Source of the DNA: Candidatus Saccharibacteria bacterium UBA5145
GTDB taxonomy: Bacteria; Patescibacteriota; Saccharimonadia; Saccharimonadales; UBA4665
Length of the DNA: 39,695 nucleotides
Assembly: GCA_002413865.1 (NCBI GenBank)
Contig: DHXX01000005.1
Span: 1-39,695, forward strand
Reading direction: 5' to 3'
Position 1 is the stretch's first letter. Every line of letters begins with the position of its first letter. Below, piece after piece: positions 7,134-20,000 of this stretch. The position numbers and the translations under genes are program-made. The notes under the pieces were generated by a model. It ran no database searches and was not told the DNA's origin. It was given only the letters and a program-made list of their open reading frames with translations.

Positions 7134-7141
7134 AATCCTAG

Positions 7142-7168
7142 AGTATAGAGCTTGACGCTTATGGTCAA
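7142..7168 (-). promoter_or_regulatory. Promoter of the thioredoxin-like gene, with an inverted repeat
   Basis: TTGACC (7168-7163) and TATACT (7147-7142) on minus are 15 bases apart, shorter than ideal. The -10 ends eight bases before ATG 7133, predicting a leaderless mRNA. A perfect 6-bp inverted repeat CTTGAC/GTCAAG (7151-7156 and 7164-7169) overlaps the -35 and spacer and could be an operator. TTATGGTCAAGCCGATT from this site recurs at about 7397-7413, before the plus-strand gene. Confidence 0.5.
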
Positions 7169-7258
7169 GCCGATTCGCCCCCGCCCCAAACCCCAGCCAG
7201 TAGCAATCAACCATTCCCCAAGCGCCCAAGCCGCCGAAGCGACCGCCGCCCCTGTCCT

Positions 7259-7395
7259 GTACTAGGTCCGTCCTCGTACAACGGTTACTTTTGGGCGTTA
7301 TTTAGGGCCGGAAGCTGGTGCCGCCACAGATGACAGTCGCTTTCCCTCTCGACTCGGCCAACTAATCGCTTTTTGTACGAGGACGGACCTTGTAC
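7259..7395. repeat. Pair of inverted GTAC-AGG hairpins
   Basis: GTACTAGG-TCCGT-CCTCGTAC (7259-7279) and GTACGAGG-ACGGA-CCTTGTAC (7375-7395) are each 8-bp hairpins with a five-base loop, and they are reverse complements of each other at 20 of 21 positions. The 95 bases between them code for nothing I recognise. Related hairpins occur at 21627-21649 (perfect stem, same ACGGA loop) and, degenerate, at 22222-22242. Confidence 0.7.
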
Positions 7396-7437
7396 ATTAT
7401 GGTCAAGCCGATTGCCCAAGGGGTCGGTTGGCCGATG

Positions 7438-7446
7438 TGCTATATT
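7438..7446 (+). promoter_or_regulatory. Extended -10 for the plus-strand membrane protein gene
   Basis: TGCTATATT ends seven bases before ATG 7454, so transcription should begin at or next to the start codon. No good -35 is seen at 17 bases, as is common with an extended -10. Confidence 0.55.
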
Positions 7447-7453
7447 GCTCTAT

Positions 7454-7957
7454 ATGGCCGAGCTCACGATCAAATTCAGCGCCCTCACCCGCCGCCAGCT
7501 ACTGATCATCGGTGGTGGCGTCATCATCGGCGTCGTGCTGGCCATTCTAGCCGTCTTCTATTTCCGCCAGTCGCCCGTCCCGGCCGTTCTGCCTCAAGCC
7601 GCTTATCAAGACCTTTCCTTTCGCGTCTTCTTCCCGTCGCAGCCGCCACGGGGCTTCAAGCTCGACCGGGCGTCCATCAGTTCCACGCCGCAAGTGCTCA
7701 CCTACAAATACGACTATATGGGTAAAAAACCCGTTTTTGTCAGCGTCCAGCCACTCGACCCCCAGCTCGATATCAACTCCTTCCGGCCGACCCGTGAAAT
7801 TGACACCAACATTGGCCACGGCTACCTCGTTGAATACGACACCCGCACGACGGTCGCCATCATCGCCGGCAAGTCCATGGTGCTAATCAACTCTCCCAAC
7901 GGGGTTTCGGGCAACGCGATCGAACAATTAGCCGACAGCCTCGAACCAGTCAAATAG
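7454..7957 (+). CDS. Single-pass membrane-anchored protein of unknown function
   Basis: A 167-residue product. After MAELTIKFSALTRRQ comes one hydrophobic helix (about residues 17-38, LLIIGGGVIIGVVLAILAVF), then an external region of about 130 residues with alternating beta-type segments (FRVFFPSQPP, LTYKYDYMG, VFVSVQPLD, GYLVEYDTRTTVAIIAGKS) and a final helix. The layout resembles the 193-residue protein at 37284-37865: N-terminal anchor, about 140-residue domain, C-terminal helix ending in LADSLEPVK against INQLLTTFSWKQ. The resemblance is weak and by eye. ATG 7454 is preferred to the in-frame ATG at 7373 because of the -10 box at 7441-7446. It is the only complete plus-strand gene in the window and converges on the giant gene at 8052. 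Confidence 0.8.
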   Translation: MAELTIKFSALTRRQLLIIGGGVIIGVVLAILAVFYFRQSPVPAVLPQAAYQDLSFRVFFPSQPPRGFKLDRASISSTPQVLTYKYDYMGKKPVFVSVQPLDPQLDINSFRPTREIDTNIGHGYLVEYDTRTTVAIIAGKSMVLINSPNGVSGNAIEQLADSLEPVK

Positions 7958-7994
7958 CCTGCCCATTAGCTCGGTCGCACCAGCTCCCCTTGAC

Positions 7995-8036
7995 CGAGCC
8001 AGCTGGCTTTCGTAGTACACGGCTCGCCGGTTTTTT
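7995..8036 (+). terminator. Possible terminator between convergent genes
   Basis: CGAGCC (7995-8000) can pair with GGCTCG (8021-8026), followed by CCGG and six T residues. A second stem, GCTCGGTC/GACCGAGC (7969-7976 and 7992-7999), overlaps it. The loop is large, so the call is moderate. No separate minus-strand terminator for the giant gene is clear. Confidence 0.4.
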
Positions 8037-8051
8037 AAACGGGCCCCGGGC

Positions 8052-11000
8052 CTAGCGAGCCGCGCTGGCCACGCCCTGGAATTGGAAGTAGTCGATTTCG
8101 GCGTTGTGAGGGGTGGTGTTCTGCGTATAGAGCGTCATTGACGGGTTCACCGCATTCGTCGTGTTGACCGTCACGCCCGAGACCGTACTGGCGGTCCCGT
8201 TGATGACGAAGGTCAGCGCCGAGGTGCCGGCACCGAGGGCTGTGACGCGGATCTCGAGACGAACCCAGCTGTTGGCCGCAATCGCCGTACCGCTCGCCGC
8301 ACAGGTTACCGTCGGGCCGGCGTTGACGTAGCAGTAACGCCAGTTGGCGCTCACCGTCGGATCGGCTTCCCACCAAACACCAGAAGTCGGCGCCGCGCTC
8401 GCGCCAGTTTCGTTGTGTAGGCCGATGCGCAAGGTTTGCGTGGTGGTAGCGGCGCTGCCGACGCTGACCGTCGTTTTGACGTCCTGTCCGGCGCTGAGGA
8501 CAACCGAACCCAGTCCCGAGGTGTCGGCCAGCGTCAGAGTAGTACCTAAATTCGTCCCCGACGGAGTTTGTAGGCTTAATACACCGGGGTGATCGCTCGA
8601 GGGCAGCAGGCCAATCGAGGCAGAGTTATATAAAATATTGCCGGGGGTACCAATCTGAACGCGCGACCAGCCGGCATTACCGATAGCACCATCGGTTGCA
8701 GTTGTGCCGCCGAGGAAATCATCTTCCACGACATAGCCGCGGTCAATCGGGTTAACACCGCACGTCTCCCAGTTGGAGTCACGGTAGCAACGGAATTGGT
8801 GGAGGGCCGAATTGTAATACATGCCGCCGTTGACGCCAGTCGGGTCGCCGGCACCGGTCTTGGTGTCGAGGACGAGCAGCGTGCCGACAGTGTCGCTGAC
8901 ACCCACACTGATTATATTAGACGTCGAGTCGAAGTTGAGCAGGCTGCTGCCAGCGGCGTTCTGGAACTGGACAGCGCTAGCTGAATCGGTTCCAGGCTTC
9001 AGGATGACGCTGCTCGCGCCGCCGGCTAGAAGGGTCAGGTTGCCAGTAGTCGTCGACCAAGTGGTTGCGGCGGCGCTAGTCATCGTCAAGGCGCCACTGG
9101 TGGTTGACAAGGTGGAAGCGGTCGCACCGGTGAGCGTCAGGGCGGCGGCGCTGCTGAGCGTCAGGGCGCCGGCGCTAGTGGACCAGGTCGAACCGGCGTT
9201 AGCCGTAATCGTCAGGGCGGTGGCGGCACCAGACTGCAGGGTGACGGCGCCGGCACCGCTATAACTCGAGCCGGCACCGATGGTGACACCGCCCGCTAGG
9301 GTGGCGTTACCGGCCGTGGTGACCTTGAACCTGTCGGTGGATCCGCCGGTCTGGGCCAGGATCAGGTTGCCGGTGGCGCTGGTGTTGTTCTGGTTGACGT
9401 AGAGGACGTTGGGGGCGCTCGAGCCGGCACCGATGGTGCTCAGGTCTTCGACCGTCATGACGTTACCGGTGGCGGCAAAAGCGCCAGCGGTGAGGTTACG
9501 GGTGAATTTGAAGTCGTTGACGCTGTAAGCCGCTACCAAAGTGTTGGTTTTGGTCGCCAGTAACTGGTCGGCTACCCCTGTCAGGACTAGATTGATGTTG
9601 CCGCCGCCGGCCGCGCTGCCGATCTGGGTGGTACCGGAAGACGCCGCAAAGATGGCCGAGCCACCGGCGTAGGAGATGGAGGCAAAGTTGGTCGGCGAAG
9701 CGACATTCTCGTAAACCTTGAGTGTGCTAGTAGTAGAGTCCATCACCAAAGCACTATTACCCGCCGCGTCCTGGACCTGGAAGGCGGTGGTGGAGTCGGC
9801 GTTTGTGCGGACCAATAAGTTACCGCTGAAGCTGGCGCCACCGGTGGTGTTGGTGGTCGGCAGTGCGCCGCTCGGTGCGCCGTTGGCTTGGTCGTTGTAG
9901 CTAGTGGTGTTGCCAGCAACAGTCGTCAGCAGAGCTGGCGTACAAGCCGCACCGGTACAGCGGTAGATGCGGTATTGGTAGGCGCCGCCGACAGGGGTCC
10001 AAGTTATGGTGTTGTAGTTGACGCCAGACAGAGTAGCATTACCCGTGGTTGTCTGCTGGATGGTCGAACCGGTGGTTTCGCCAAGTCCGTCTAGAGCAGT
10101 TATCTGATAACGATGGGTGGTGGCACCAACCGTACCGACGTTGGTAACGGTGGCACTCAGGACAGGCACCGGCAGCGCCGAAGCTTTCAGGCCGCCCTGG
10201 AGGGTCAAGCTGGAGTTGGCACTCGAGGCACCGACGGTCAGGCCACCGCCTTGGCTCTTATTGATCAGGTTACCACTGCCATCTGTTTGGTTGGCGTAGA
10301 TGGTACCGGTGCCGGCATCATTGATAGTTGATGGGTTGGCTGCCGTGCCGTTGTGACGGTTGTCGGCTAGGTAGTTGGTGTCGGAAGTTGCATCAAAGAC
10401 ATTGATGGCGTAACAGTTCGTACTACAACTAGTGTCAGTACTGTCATTACCGGTGATAGTGTTGGAATCTGAGGCACTTAAGTAAATGCCGTTATTAGCT
10501 GTAGCGCCACCGTTGTTATAAACATTGTTGCTCCCTATGGTGTTGCCGTTTGAGCCACTGAGACTGATACCGCTGGTACCGTTGGATTGAAGAGTGTTGC
10601 CGGTGATGGTGTTGTTGTTCGAGGAACCGAGGCTGACACCAATAGAGGTGTTGGATTGAAGAGTGTTGCCGGTGATGGTGTTGTTGTTGTTGCCGCTACT
10701 GAAGATTCCGGTACCGTTGCTATTGATAGTGTTGCTGGCAATAGTATTGTTGCCGGCGGAGATAATGAAGATTCCATAGTTACCGTTGCTAGTGATAGTG
10801 TTGCCGGTGATGGTGTTGATGTTGGAGGACGCGGCTACGATTCCCTGAACCCCGTTACTTTGGATGACATTGCCGGTAATGGTGACCAGAGAGGAAGTGT
10901 TGAGGTCGATGCCGGAGTTACTGTTGCCGGTGATGGTGTTGCCGGTGATGGTGACATTGATCGATGAATTAACGTAGATTCCTGCGGAAATGCTGCCACT

Positions 11001-14000
11001 GCCCCAATACATGTTCGATGCAATAACGTTGGAAACCTTAGACCCGAACGACCCATTTAAGTAGATGCCATTCATACCGAATGCGCCCGATTGGGTGGCT
11101 TTATTGCCGTCAATCTGAAGATTTTGAATAATATTGTTTATACCCGAACACAAGATGAGGTTAAGGTTCGAATTGGTAGCGGACTTAACCTTGATGATCG
11201 TAGCGGTCCCGGCGCCAGAAATCATGACATTGCTGGGGACGTTGATGCTGCCATCCACTATATATGTGCCCTCCATGAGGTAGATGGAACCGCCGGTGGC
11301 TGGGAGGGCCGTAATGGCGGCGTTGATGACGGTCTGGGCGCTGGTAGTGCTGGTGTTGACGTAGTCAGCGCTGTCGGGGCTCTGGCTGGCCACGGCGCCA
11401 CCGGTACTGGCGCTGGTGCCGACTATCTTGGTGCTATTGCTGCGGTCGGCTTGCCACTTCAGGTTGCCGGCGATGTTGGTGTAGACGAGCAGTTGCTTGA
11501 CGGTGGTGTCGTAGTAGAGCATGCCTTCGGTTGGGCTGGCTGGGCGGGTACTGGTGATGCCGCCAACGAGGGCGATGGATTGGCCGGCGGCGACGGTGAC
11601 ATTCTTGTTCAGGTTAATGACCGAGGCGGTGCTACCAATGTTCAGGGCGACGGCGCTGGCGGTGTCGAGGACTGGGGTTATGACACTGGTGTCGGCCCGG
11701 CCCGTACCACTCATCCAGAAGTTAGAGGTCGCCTGGGCGCCGACGTTTTGGTTCTGGATGTAGAAGCCAAGGGCGCTACAAGCGCCGCCGGCGGCGGTGG
11801 TACAGATGGTACCAGATTCGTTGGGCAGGGTGTATGTTCGAGCAGCCGTCAGATCGGCATTGGTAATAGTACCGTCAAAGCGGGCGGCCCCGACAGCCGC
11901 GGCGGTGACGAGAATACGGTCTTGGGTAGCAGTGGCAGTCGTCACAACCAGACCACTCGTGAAGGTGCTGGTGCCGGCGACGTTGAGTGGACCGCCCATG
12001 CTAACCCAACCGCCCCCGGACTGCAAGACGACGGAGCCGTTGGTGCCGTTGGTGCTGTCGCCGACGGTGCCAGCGCCGCCACTCAAATAGAGGTTGCCCC
12101 CGTCACCGCCCTGCCCGCCTAACCAGCCGTCCAAACCATCGTAGCCACCCATACCGGCAACAATACTAATATTGGCGCCAGTGCCGCCGTACGCTTCACC
12201 ATTACCGCCCTGCCCGCCGACGACGGTGAGGGTAGTTGGCGCGGTGCCGCCGGAGCCACCGAGGGAATGACTGTCGGCGCCCATAGGGCCGTTAACTCCC
12301 ACTACCGAGTTAATAGTCGTGGCGCCGGCTGGCTGAATGGTGAGAGTCCCGACGGCGGTCAGGGTGGGCGTGCTGACGCTGGTGAAGGTCTTGGCGCCAG
12401 CGAATGACTGAATACCAGTAGAAACGAGGCCGGGCCAGCTAGTGTTAGCCGTTTGCAGGTACAGCGTACTGGCGGCAATAGTGGCGCCGTTGGCGTTGAG
12501 GGTGCCACCGTTGAGGGAACCGACAGAACTAGCACCCGAACCGACACAGTTATTGAGGATGGTCAGACAAATCGTGTCGGTCGGGCCGGTCGAGGCCGGC
12601 AGAGTGTAGGTGGTGCTCTGTGTCAAGGCGGCGCCCTGCAGCGTCGCTAGGAAGGCGCTCGTGGTGTTGGCGAGCTTGATCTGGCCAGTCGTCGCGCTGG
12701 CGGTGCCGAAGGTGACGGCACCGATTAGGTTAGTCGTACTGGTAACGGCCAGTGTGCCACCAACGGTGGCGTTGTTGGTGACGTCGAGGGCGGCAACGAC
12801 TACTTTGCTGTTAGTCGAGTCGACCGTCAGGAGCGAACTGCCAGCGGCGTTTTGCACACTGAAAGCGGTGGTGGAGTTGGCCGAGCTCTTAAATTGAGCA
12901 TCGCCGAGAACATCCAAAGAATGAGCCGGTGCGTTGCCAGCGCCCAGACCAATACCGACGCCGCCGCCGTTGAAGAGGGCTGCTGTGCCGCTGCCAACGT
13001 TGGTGATGTTGACGTTATCAACCGACATCGAAGGATTGCCGCCGGTTTGGACACCGTCAAACGACCAAGTAAAGGTGTGTGTGCCCGCGGCAACCCCATA
13101 GGATGCGTAGAGCCAGCCACTGGTACCCCAACCACCACAACCAGCCATACCGTTTTTTGTCCCGCTGTCAATCTGGAAAGTGAAGCCACTCCAGTAAGAA
13201 GTACACTGATACCAGAACGAAACATTGCCGGCACCGGTGAGAGTCTTGGTAAGGATTAAGTTCGCGACATTATTTGTGCCGTTAGGCGCATAGACCTGGG
13301 CCACGTATGAACCGCTGTATGGCACCGGACTAGCGCTGGTGGTCACCGACCACTGCGCGGTTGCGCCACCACTCGTCGTAAAGGGCGTCAGCAAGCCGGA
13401 TTCAAAATTATTGAAATAGGCGGGAGTACTGGCGACGACATCTAGTGTAGCTGACGGGCTGGCATTACCGATACCGACAAAACGATTTGTCGTATCGACG
13501 GACAGGGCTGCCGAGCCGGAACTGTCCTTGACCGAGAAGGCCGCCAAGGAATTTGTCGCGTTCTGGAAAGTGGCTACACCTTGGACGTTGAACGTGCCAG
13601 AGCCAGTCTGGGCAAAGTTACCGGTCGTCGCGATACCCGTCGCGGCCGTGATGGCACCGCTACTGTTAACCGCGAAAGCGCCGGCGTTAATGCTCAAGGT
13701 GTTTCCCTGGAGGGCGCCCGTGGCCGTGACCGTGGCCCCTTGCAGGGCGGCCGTCGTCGTGATGGTGCTGGTGGTTGAGATCGTACCGAAGGTAGTGGTG
13801 ATCGAACCGGCACCCAAGATGCCGGTGGCCGTAATATTTCCCTGCACCGCGGCGGGCAGCATTTGCGTCAGGGCCGGGATATTGGTGCCATTAGTAGCGA
13901 GGATCGCATTGGCGACAGCCGCGGTAGCCAAGATGACGCCGGTGCCGTTGCCGTAGAGAATACCGTTGGCGGTAAAGGTTCCTACACCGGTGCCGCCGTT

Positions 14001-17000
14001 AGCGACCGTAACCGTACCGGAGCTCAGTAAGCCACCGGCACTCGATTGGACGACACCGGCGCCGAGAGCACCGAGGGTGACGGCGCCGCTACCGGTGGTG
14101 AAGGTATTGGTGCCGGTGACTGAAACGTTGCCGTTGAAGGTGCTGGCGCCGGTGACTGCCAGAGTGCCGCCGAGGCTGGTGGCGCCGGTACCGACGGTTA
14201 GGGTATTGGTGCCCGAAATGCCGACGTTGCCGTTGAAGGTTGAGGCGCCGGTGACGGCCAAGGTGCCACTGAGCGTCGTCGCGCCGGTGACAGCCAGGGT
14301 ACCGCCGAGCGAAGTCGCGCCGGTGCCGACGGTTAAGTTATTAGCGCCGGTAATGCTGGTGGCGCCGTTGAGCGAGACAGCGCCGGTGTCAGTTATGCCG
14401 CCGTTGGCTGTGAGCAAGCCCGTCAGCGTGCTGGCGCCGGTAACGCCGAGGGTGCCGCCGAGAACGGTAGCGCCGGTACCGACAGTTAAGGTGTTAGTAC
14501 CCGAGATGCCGACGTTACCGTTGAAGGTTGAGACGCCGGTGACGGCCAAAGTGCCACTGAGGGTTGTGGCGCCGGTGACGCCTAGGGTGCCGCCGAGAGA
14601 AGTGGCGCCGGTACCGACGGTTAGGGTATTACTGCCAGAGATGGCGACGTTGCCGGTGAAGGTTTTGGCCCCCGCAAAACTCTGGACACCGGTATTGACG
14701 AGGCCGGCGAAGCTGACACTGGCGCTTTGAAGGTACAAGGTGTTGGCGGCGATGGTCGCGCCGGTGGCGTTGGCGGTCCCGCCGTCGAGGGCGCCGACGG
14801 TGCTAGCCCCTGCCCCGCTACAGTTAGCGAGGGTCAGGAGACAGAAAGTGTCAGCCGGTCCGGTTGAGGCCGGCAGCGTGTAGGTGGTGTCCTGGGTCAA
14901 GGCTGCGCTTTGCAAGGTCGCTAAGAAAGCACTCGTGCCGTTGGCGAGCTTGATTTGGCCGGTCGTCGCGCTGGCGGTACCAAACGTGGCGGCACCGATC
15001 AGGTTGGTGCTGCCGGTAACGCCGAGGCTGCCGGTGAAGTTAGCCGTAGCCGAGATGGTCTGACCATTGATGGCGCCGCTGGTGATGGTACCGCTACCGG
15101 CATTTAGATTAGCGTTATTAGTGACGATACCGCCATTAGCGTTGAGCGCACCGCTTAAGGTAGTTACCCCGGCCACAGCCAGCGTCCCGGTGAAGTTAGC
15201 CGTACTCGAGATTGTCTGGCCATTGTAGGCGCCACCGCTGACAATGCCGGTGACGACGAGCGTGCCGCCGACGGTGGCGTTGGTGGTAACGGCCAGGCCG
15301 GTACCGGCGCTGCTGAACGTCGTGGCGCCACTGAAGGTGTTGGCGCCAGCGCCAGTTTGGACGTAGCCACCGCTGGTGGCGATACCGGTACTGGCCGTGA
15401 TGGCGCCGGTAGCGTTGACCGTAAAGCTGCCCGTACCGATGCTCAGGGTATTACCTTGGAGGGCGGTCGTCGCCGTCAGTGAGCCGGTGACGGTGATGGC
15501 GGTACCCGACTGGGTCAAGATTGAATCGCCGATGGCGCCGGCGGCCGTGAACATGGCGAGAGTATTAATCGTACCCGTACCGGTGACTGTACCGCCGGAA
15601 CCACAGCTACCCCAGGTTGGAGCCGTCGCGACACCGCCAGAGATGAGACAGGAACCGCTGGCGACATCGCTTAACTTAGATAAGGCCGTGGCGCCGGAGG
15701 CGTAGAGCAAGTCACCAATGGCGTAGGTGCTCTGGCCGGTGCCGCCGTTGGCGGCGTTCAGAGTACCCGTCAGTAGCGTCGCGCTGTTGCGATCGACGGC
15801 GCCGGTGCTGAGGAGACCGGCCGGACTGGACTGGACGATGCCGGCAGCGAGGGAACTGATGGTAACGCCGCCGGTCGCGTTGCCGATGGTAGTAGCGGCT
15901 GTGCCAGTGTTGTTGATGGTGGTGGTGCCGGTAACGGCCAAACCGGCGAAGGTCGGACTGCTCGTCGTACTGAGGTTTTGGTCGAGGGTAACGTCACTGG
16001 TAACGGTGACGGTCTTGACGGCCGTGCCACCAGCGACAGTGAAGCCACCGGCGGTGGCGGTCAGAGTCAGACCGTTGAAGCTGGCGGCGGTGGCGGCACC
16101 GGTGACGGATAGGGTTCCGCCGGTTGCCAAGTTGCCTCCAGTAATGGTGCCGGTGACGCCAAGTGCGCCGGTTAGCGTCAGATTACTAAAGGTCGGACTA
16201 GAGCTGGTGTTGATGTCTTGGGGGGTGCTCAGGGTGATGGTCGTACCGGCGCTGTTGACGACGATTTGGTTGGCGGTGCCTTGGAGGGTCAGAGCGCCGT
16301 TGAGGGTGTTGAGCGAGCTGACGCCACCCGAACCGCCGCCACCGCTCGTCAAACAAGTCGCACAGCTAACGTTACCGCTCGAGTCAATCGCTAGAGGGCC
16401 AGTGGCGCTAACGGCGACCGTACCGCTGGCATTCGGCAGCGTTACGCTGTGGCTCGAACCACTTGGCGCCGCAAAGCTCAAGGTGTTGGTGCTGGCGCCG
16501 GCGGTGGCGCTAATGGCGACGGCCGCACCCTGGACGGTGATGTTTTGGCTGGTGACGCCAAGCAGCAAGGCGGCTGTTGGGACGATTGTGTTAACGGCCA
16601 GGCTGCCACCAATCGTGACGGTGCCGCCGGCTTGGCTGACGAGCGAGTCGGCCAGTGTTTGGCTACCGTTGAAGTACGGCAACGTGCCGATGGTCCCGCC
16701 CGCGGTAGTGACCCCACCGCCGCTGCTCGCACAGTTGCCGACACTGGTACAGATGTTGTAGGTACCAGCGCTAGCACTCTGGAAGAGGTAGCTGACGCTG
16801 GCGGTGGGATTGGCGAAGCCGACGCTGGTCGTGAAGCCACCGGCCGTCGCCGTAAAGACCGAGCTGCTATTACCTTGGAGCGTCAGCGCTTGGTTGGTGT
16901 TGCCGATCGTCAAGGCCGCCGCCGCATTATCGATACTCGTGATAGCCGTCAAACTGGCGATATCGCCGTTAGCTCCACTGGCGGCGGCGCCGAGGTTGGT

Positions 17001-20000
17001 GCGGGCGCCGCCGGCGGTGGTCGAGCCGGTGCCGCCATTGTTAAGGTTGAGGGTGTTGGCAAGCAAGGTAGCACTGTTGCGATCGATTGCCCCGCTACTG
17101 AGTAGCCCGGAGGCGTTGCTCTGGACGACCCCAACCCCAAGCGCACCGAGCGTGACGGCACCACTATTGGTGGTGAAAGTGCCGGAACCGGTAATACTGA
17201 CGTCGCCCGCTAACGTCGTCGTACCGCTCACCCCAAGGTTACCCGTATAGTTGCCGTTGGCGGCGGTGATGTTGCCGCTGGCGTCAATACTGGCTACGAC
17301 GGTTCCAGACGAAGCCTGAGCCTGGAAGAGATCGGCCGTTTGACCGCCGATGGCCCCGCGGATGATACCGCCGATAGTGCCGGTCACGCCACTGGTCAGG
17401 GCTTGGATATTGAAGTTAGTGTTGGTCTGAGTGGTCGTACCGTTCTGGACGTAGCTGGCCGGGCTGGTCGAGACCACGTAGTTACAGTTATTAGTGTTGT
17501 CACAGACTTGGTTGCCGTTTTGATAGAGCGTGCTGGCATTGGCGCTGCCCGCCACGGTGAACTTATAGCTACTAGTCGTGGTCGTGCCAACGGCAACGTT
17601 GCCAGCTGCGTCAATCCGAACGGCTTCGGCGCCGTTGGTGCTAAAGGTGATAATGTTGGCCCCGCCGGCACTCAAGCCGAGGGCGCTCGTACTCTGCAAT
17701 AACGGTGTCGTGACGCTCGTCGTGAAGGTTGGGTTAGAGATGATGTTTAGGTTACTACAACTTCCGCCAGTTCCCAGTGTAATTATGTCGCCGCCGCCGG
17801 TTAGGTTGCCGCTGCCGCCGGCGCAGGTGATGGTCGTGTTGCCCTGAACGGCCGTACCGGCGGTCGATCCGTACTGGACGTTGAGCGTCGTGCTGCCACC
17901 GAGGGCTACCACGCCGCCGCCGCCGAGGCCACTGCCGGCGCTAACGGTCAGCGAGTCGTTTACCAGATTGGTGTTGGTGACCTTGCCGGCGCCAATCGCG
18001 GCGACACCGCTATTGTCGACCGTAACGTCACCACTAATACTCTGATTGACCCAAGCCGTGCCGTTGTACTGTAAGAAGTTACCCCCCGCCAGGCTAGCAA
18101 TACTGACGGTTGTACCCTGCAGCTTAGCAATGGTTGGGTTAGGATAACTACCCGTTAGGTCACCGCCGGCGGTGCCAGTCGAGCCCGTTGAGGCAATCGT
18201 GATTGAACCGGCGGTGTTAGTAACGCTGATGCCGGAACCTGCACTCAGCGTGCTCAGAGTGTAGCCCGAACCGTTGCCAATCAACAGGGTGCCATTACCC
18301 GCCGCCCCGCCGTTGATACCGGTGCCACCCTGGCTAACGCTCAAAGCCGTCGTCAGGCCAGTCAAGCTAGTAATGTCGTTGTTGGCGCCCGAGGCGGCGG
18401 CACCGAGATTGGTGCGCGCACCACCAGCGGTATTGGCATCCGTGCCACCCGATGAAATAGCCAGCGGTGTCGTCAGCGTCAGATTGGTAAAGGTCGGCGT
18501 ATCACTGACGTTAACCGTCACGCTGCCACCGGCGCCGAGCGTCACGCTGCCACCGCCGGTGATATTAGTGCCGGCATTGACGGTCAAAGTCGTGTTGCCT
18601 TCTACCGCCGTACCGGCGCTCGAACCGTAACTAACGGCCAAACTGGTACTACCACCCAAACTGACGACACCGCCACCGGTCAGACCCGTCCCGGGGCTAA
18701 CGGTCAAGCTACTATTGACCAGTTTGGCATTAGTGACGTTGGCATCGGCGATCTTGACCGTCGTAATCGCACCGTTGGCGATAGTGGCGGCGCCAGCACC
18801 GCTCAGACTGACGTCACCGCTCACCGTTTGATTAATCCAATTCGTACCGTTGTATTGCAAAATTTGACCACTAGTCAGTGACGATATGCCGACGGTCACG
18901 CCTTGGAGCTTGGCGATTGTCGGATTGGGATAGGTACCGGTCAAGTCGCCGCCAGCCGCACCGGCCGTCGTACAGTTACCGCTAGTATCACAGACTGTAT
19001 TGCCGTTACGTTGCAGACCGCCGGTGAAGTTATTGTTGGCCGTAAAGGTATTATTGCCGTTCAAAAGAACGACGTTGGCACTCAAGCGACCGTCGCTCAG
19101 CGTACCGCTCGTAAGAAGGGTGGCGTTGGCAAAATAGCTAGTGTCGTGCCCTTGAAGGGTAATCGCATCAACGTTGGTAACGAGGGCGCCATTCAGGGCC
19201 GGCAAAGCCCCGCTGCCATTGAGCTGAACCAATTGATTTACACCGTTAAAGCCGTTACCTTGAAGCGTCACGTTGGCACTCAATCGACCGTCGGCTAGTG
19301 TCCCCGCACTAATGTTACTGGCGTTCTGGTAGTAGCTACCGGCTTGGCCATTCAGGGCGGCGGCGTCGACATTGGTGACGCCAGCACCGTTACCACTAAA
19401 GTTGGTGGCGCTTAAGGTTCCGGTCACCGTGACGCCGCCGGCGGCATTGACGCGCAAGCGTTCACTGCCATTGGTTTGCAAGACGAGCGCAAAATTATCG
19501 TTCGTACCTAGGAAAGCGGTGCCGCCGAAGCTGTTGCCAGTTTGCACGAAAGCGGTCGCGAAGGCACCACCAGTCGTGTAGCCACAATTGTTCGAGCTAT
19601 CACAGACTGTATTGCCGTTACGTTGCAGACCGCCGGTGAAGTTGTCGGTACCGGTGAAGGTATTAGCTCCGTCGCTATAGACAACGGTAGCTGGTAAACG
19701 ACTGGGACTGACCGTGCCGGCCGTCAGATTGGTCGCGTCCTGATAGAAACTGGCTGGCTGGCTGTTGAGTTGGCTGGCATTAACATTGGTGATGGCCGAA
19801 CCATCGCCCTGCAAGTTGGCCGCGCTGAGCGTGCCGGCGACGGCGATGAGCGCGCCCGATTGAGTAATGATTGAATCACCGATATCTCCCGCACCAGTGA
19901 AGAGCGCGATTTTATTGGTCGTACCGCTACCATTAATTGTGCTGCTCGCACAGTTACCGCTATTGTCACAAACAACGCTACCGTTCTGTGTGAACGTCAT

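Noticed and set aside
13966..14730. A 254-codon plus-strand frame rich in VPPLxVxAPV
   Set aside because: It is the antisense shadow of the repetitive fibre gene; its regularity reflects the repeats on the other strand. The same holds for the other long plus-strand frames across 8052-32359.
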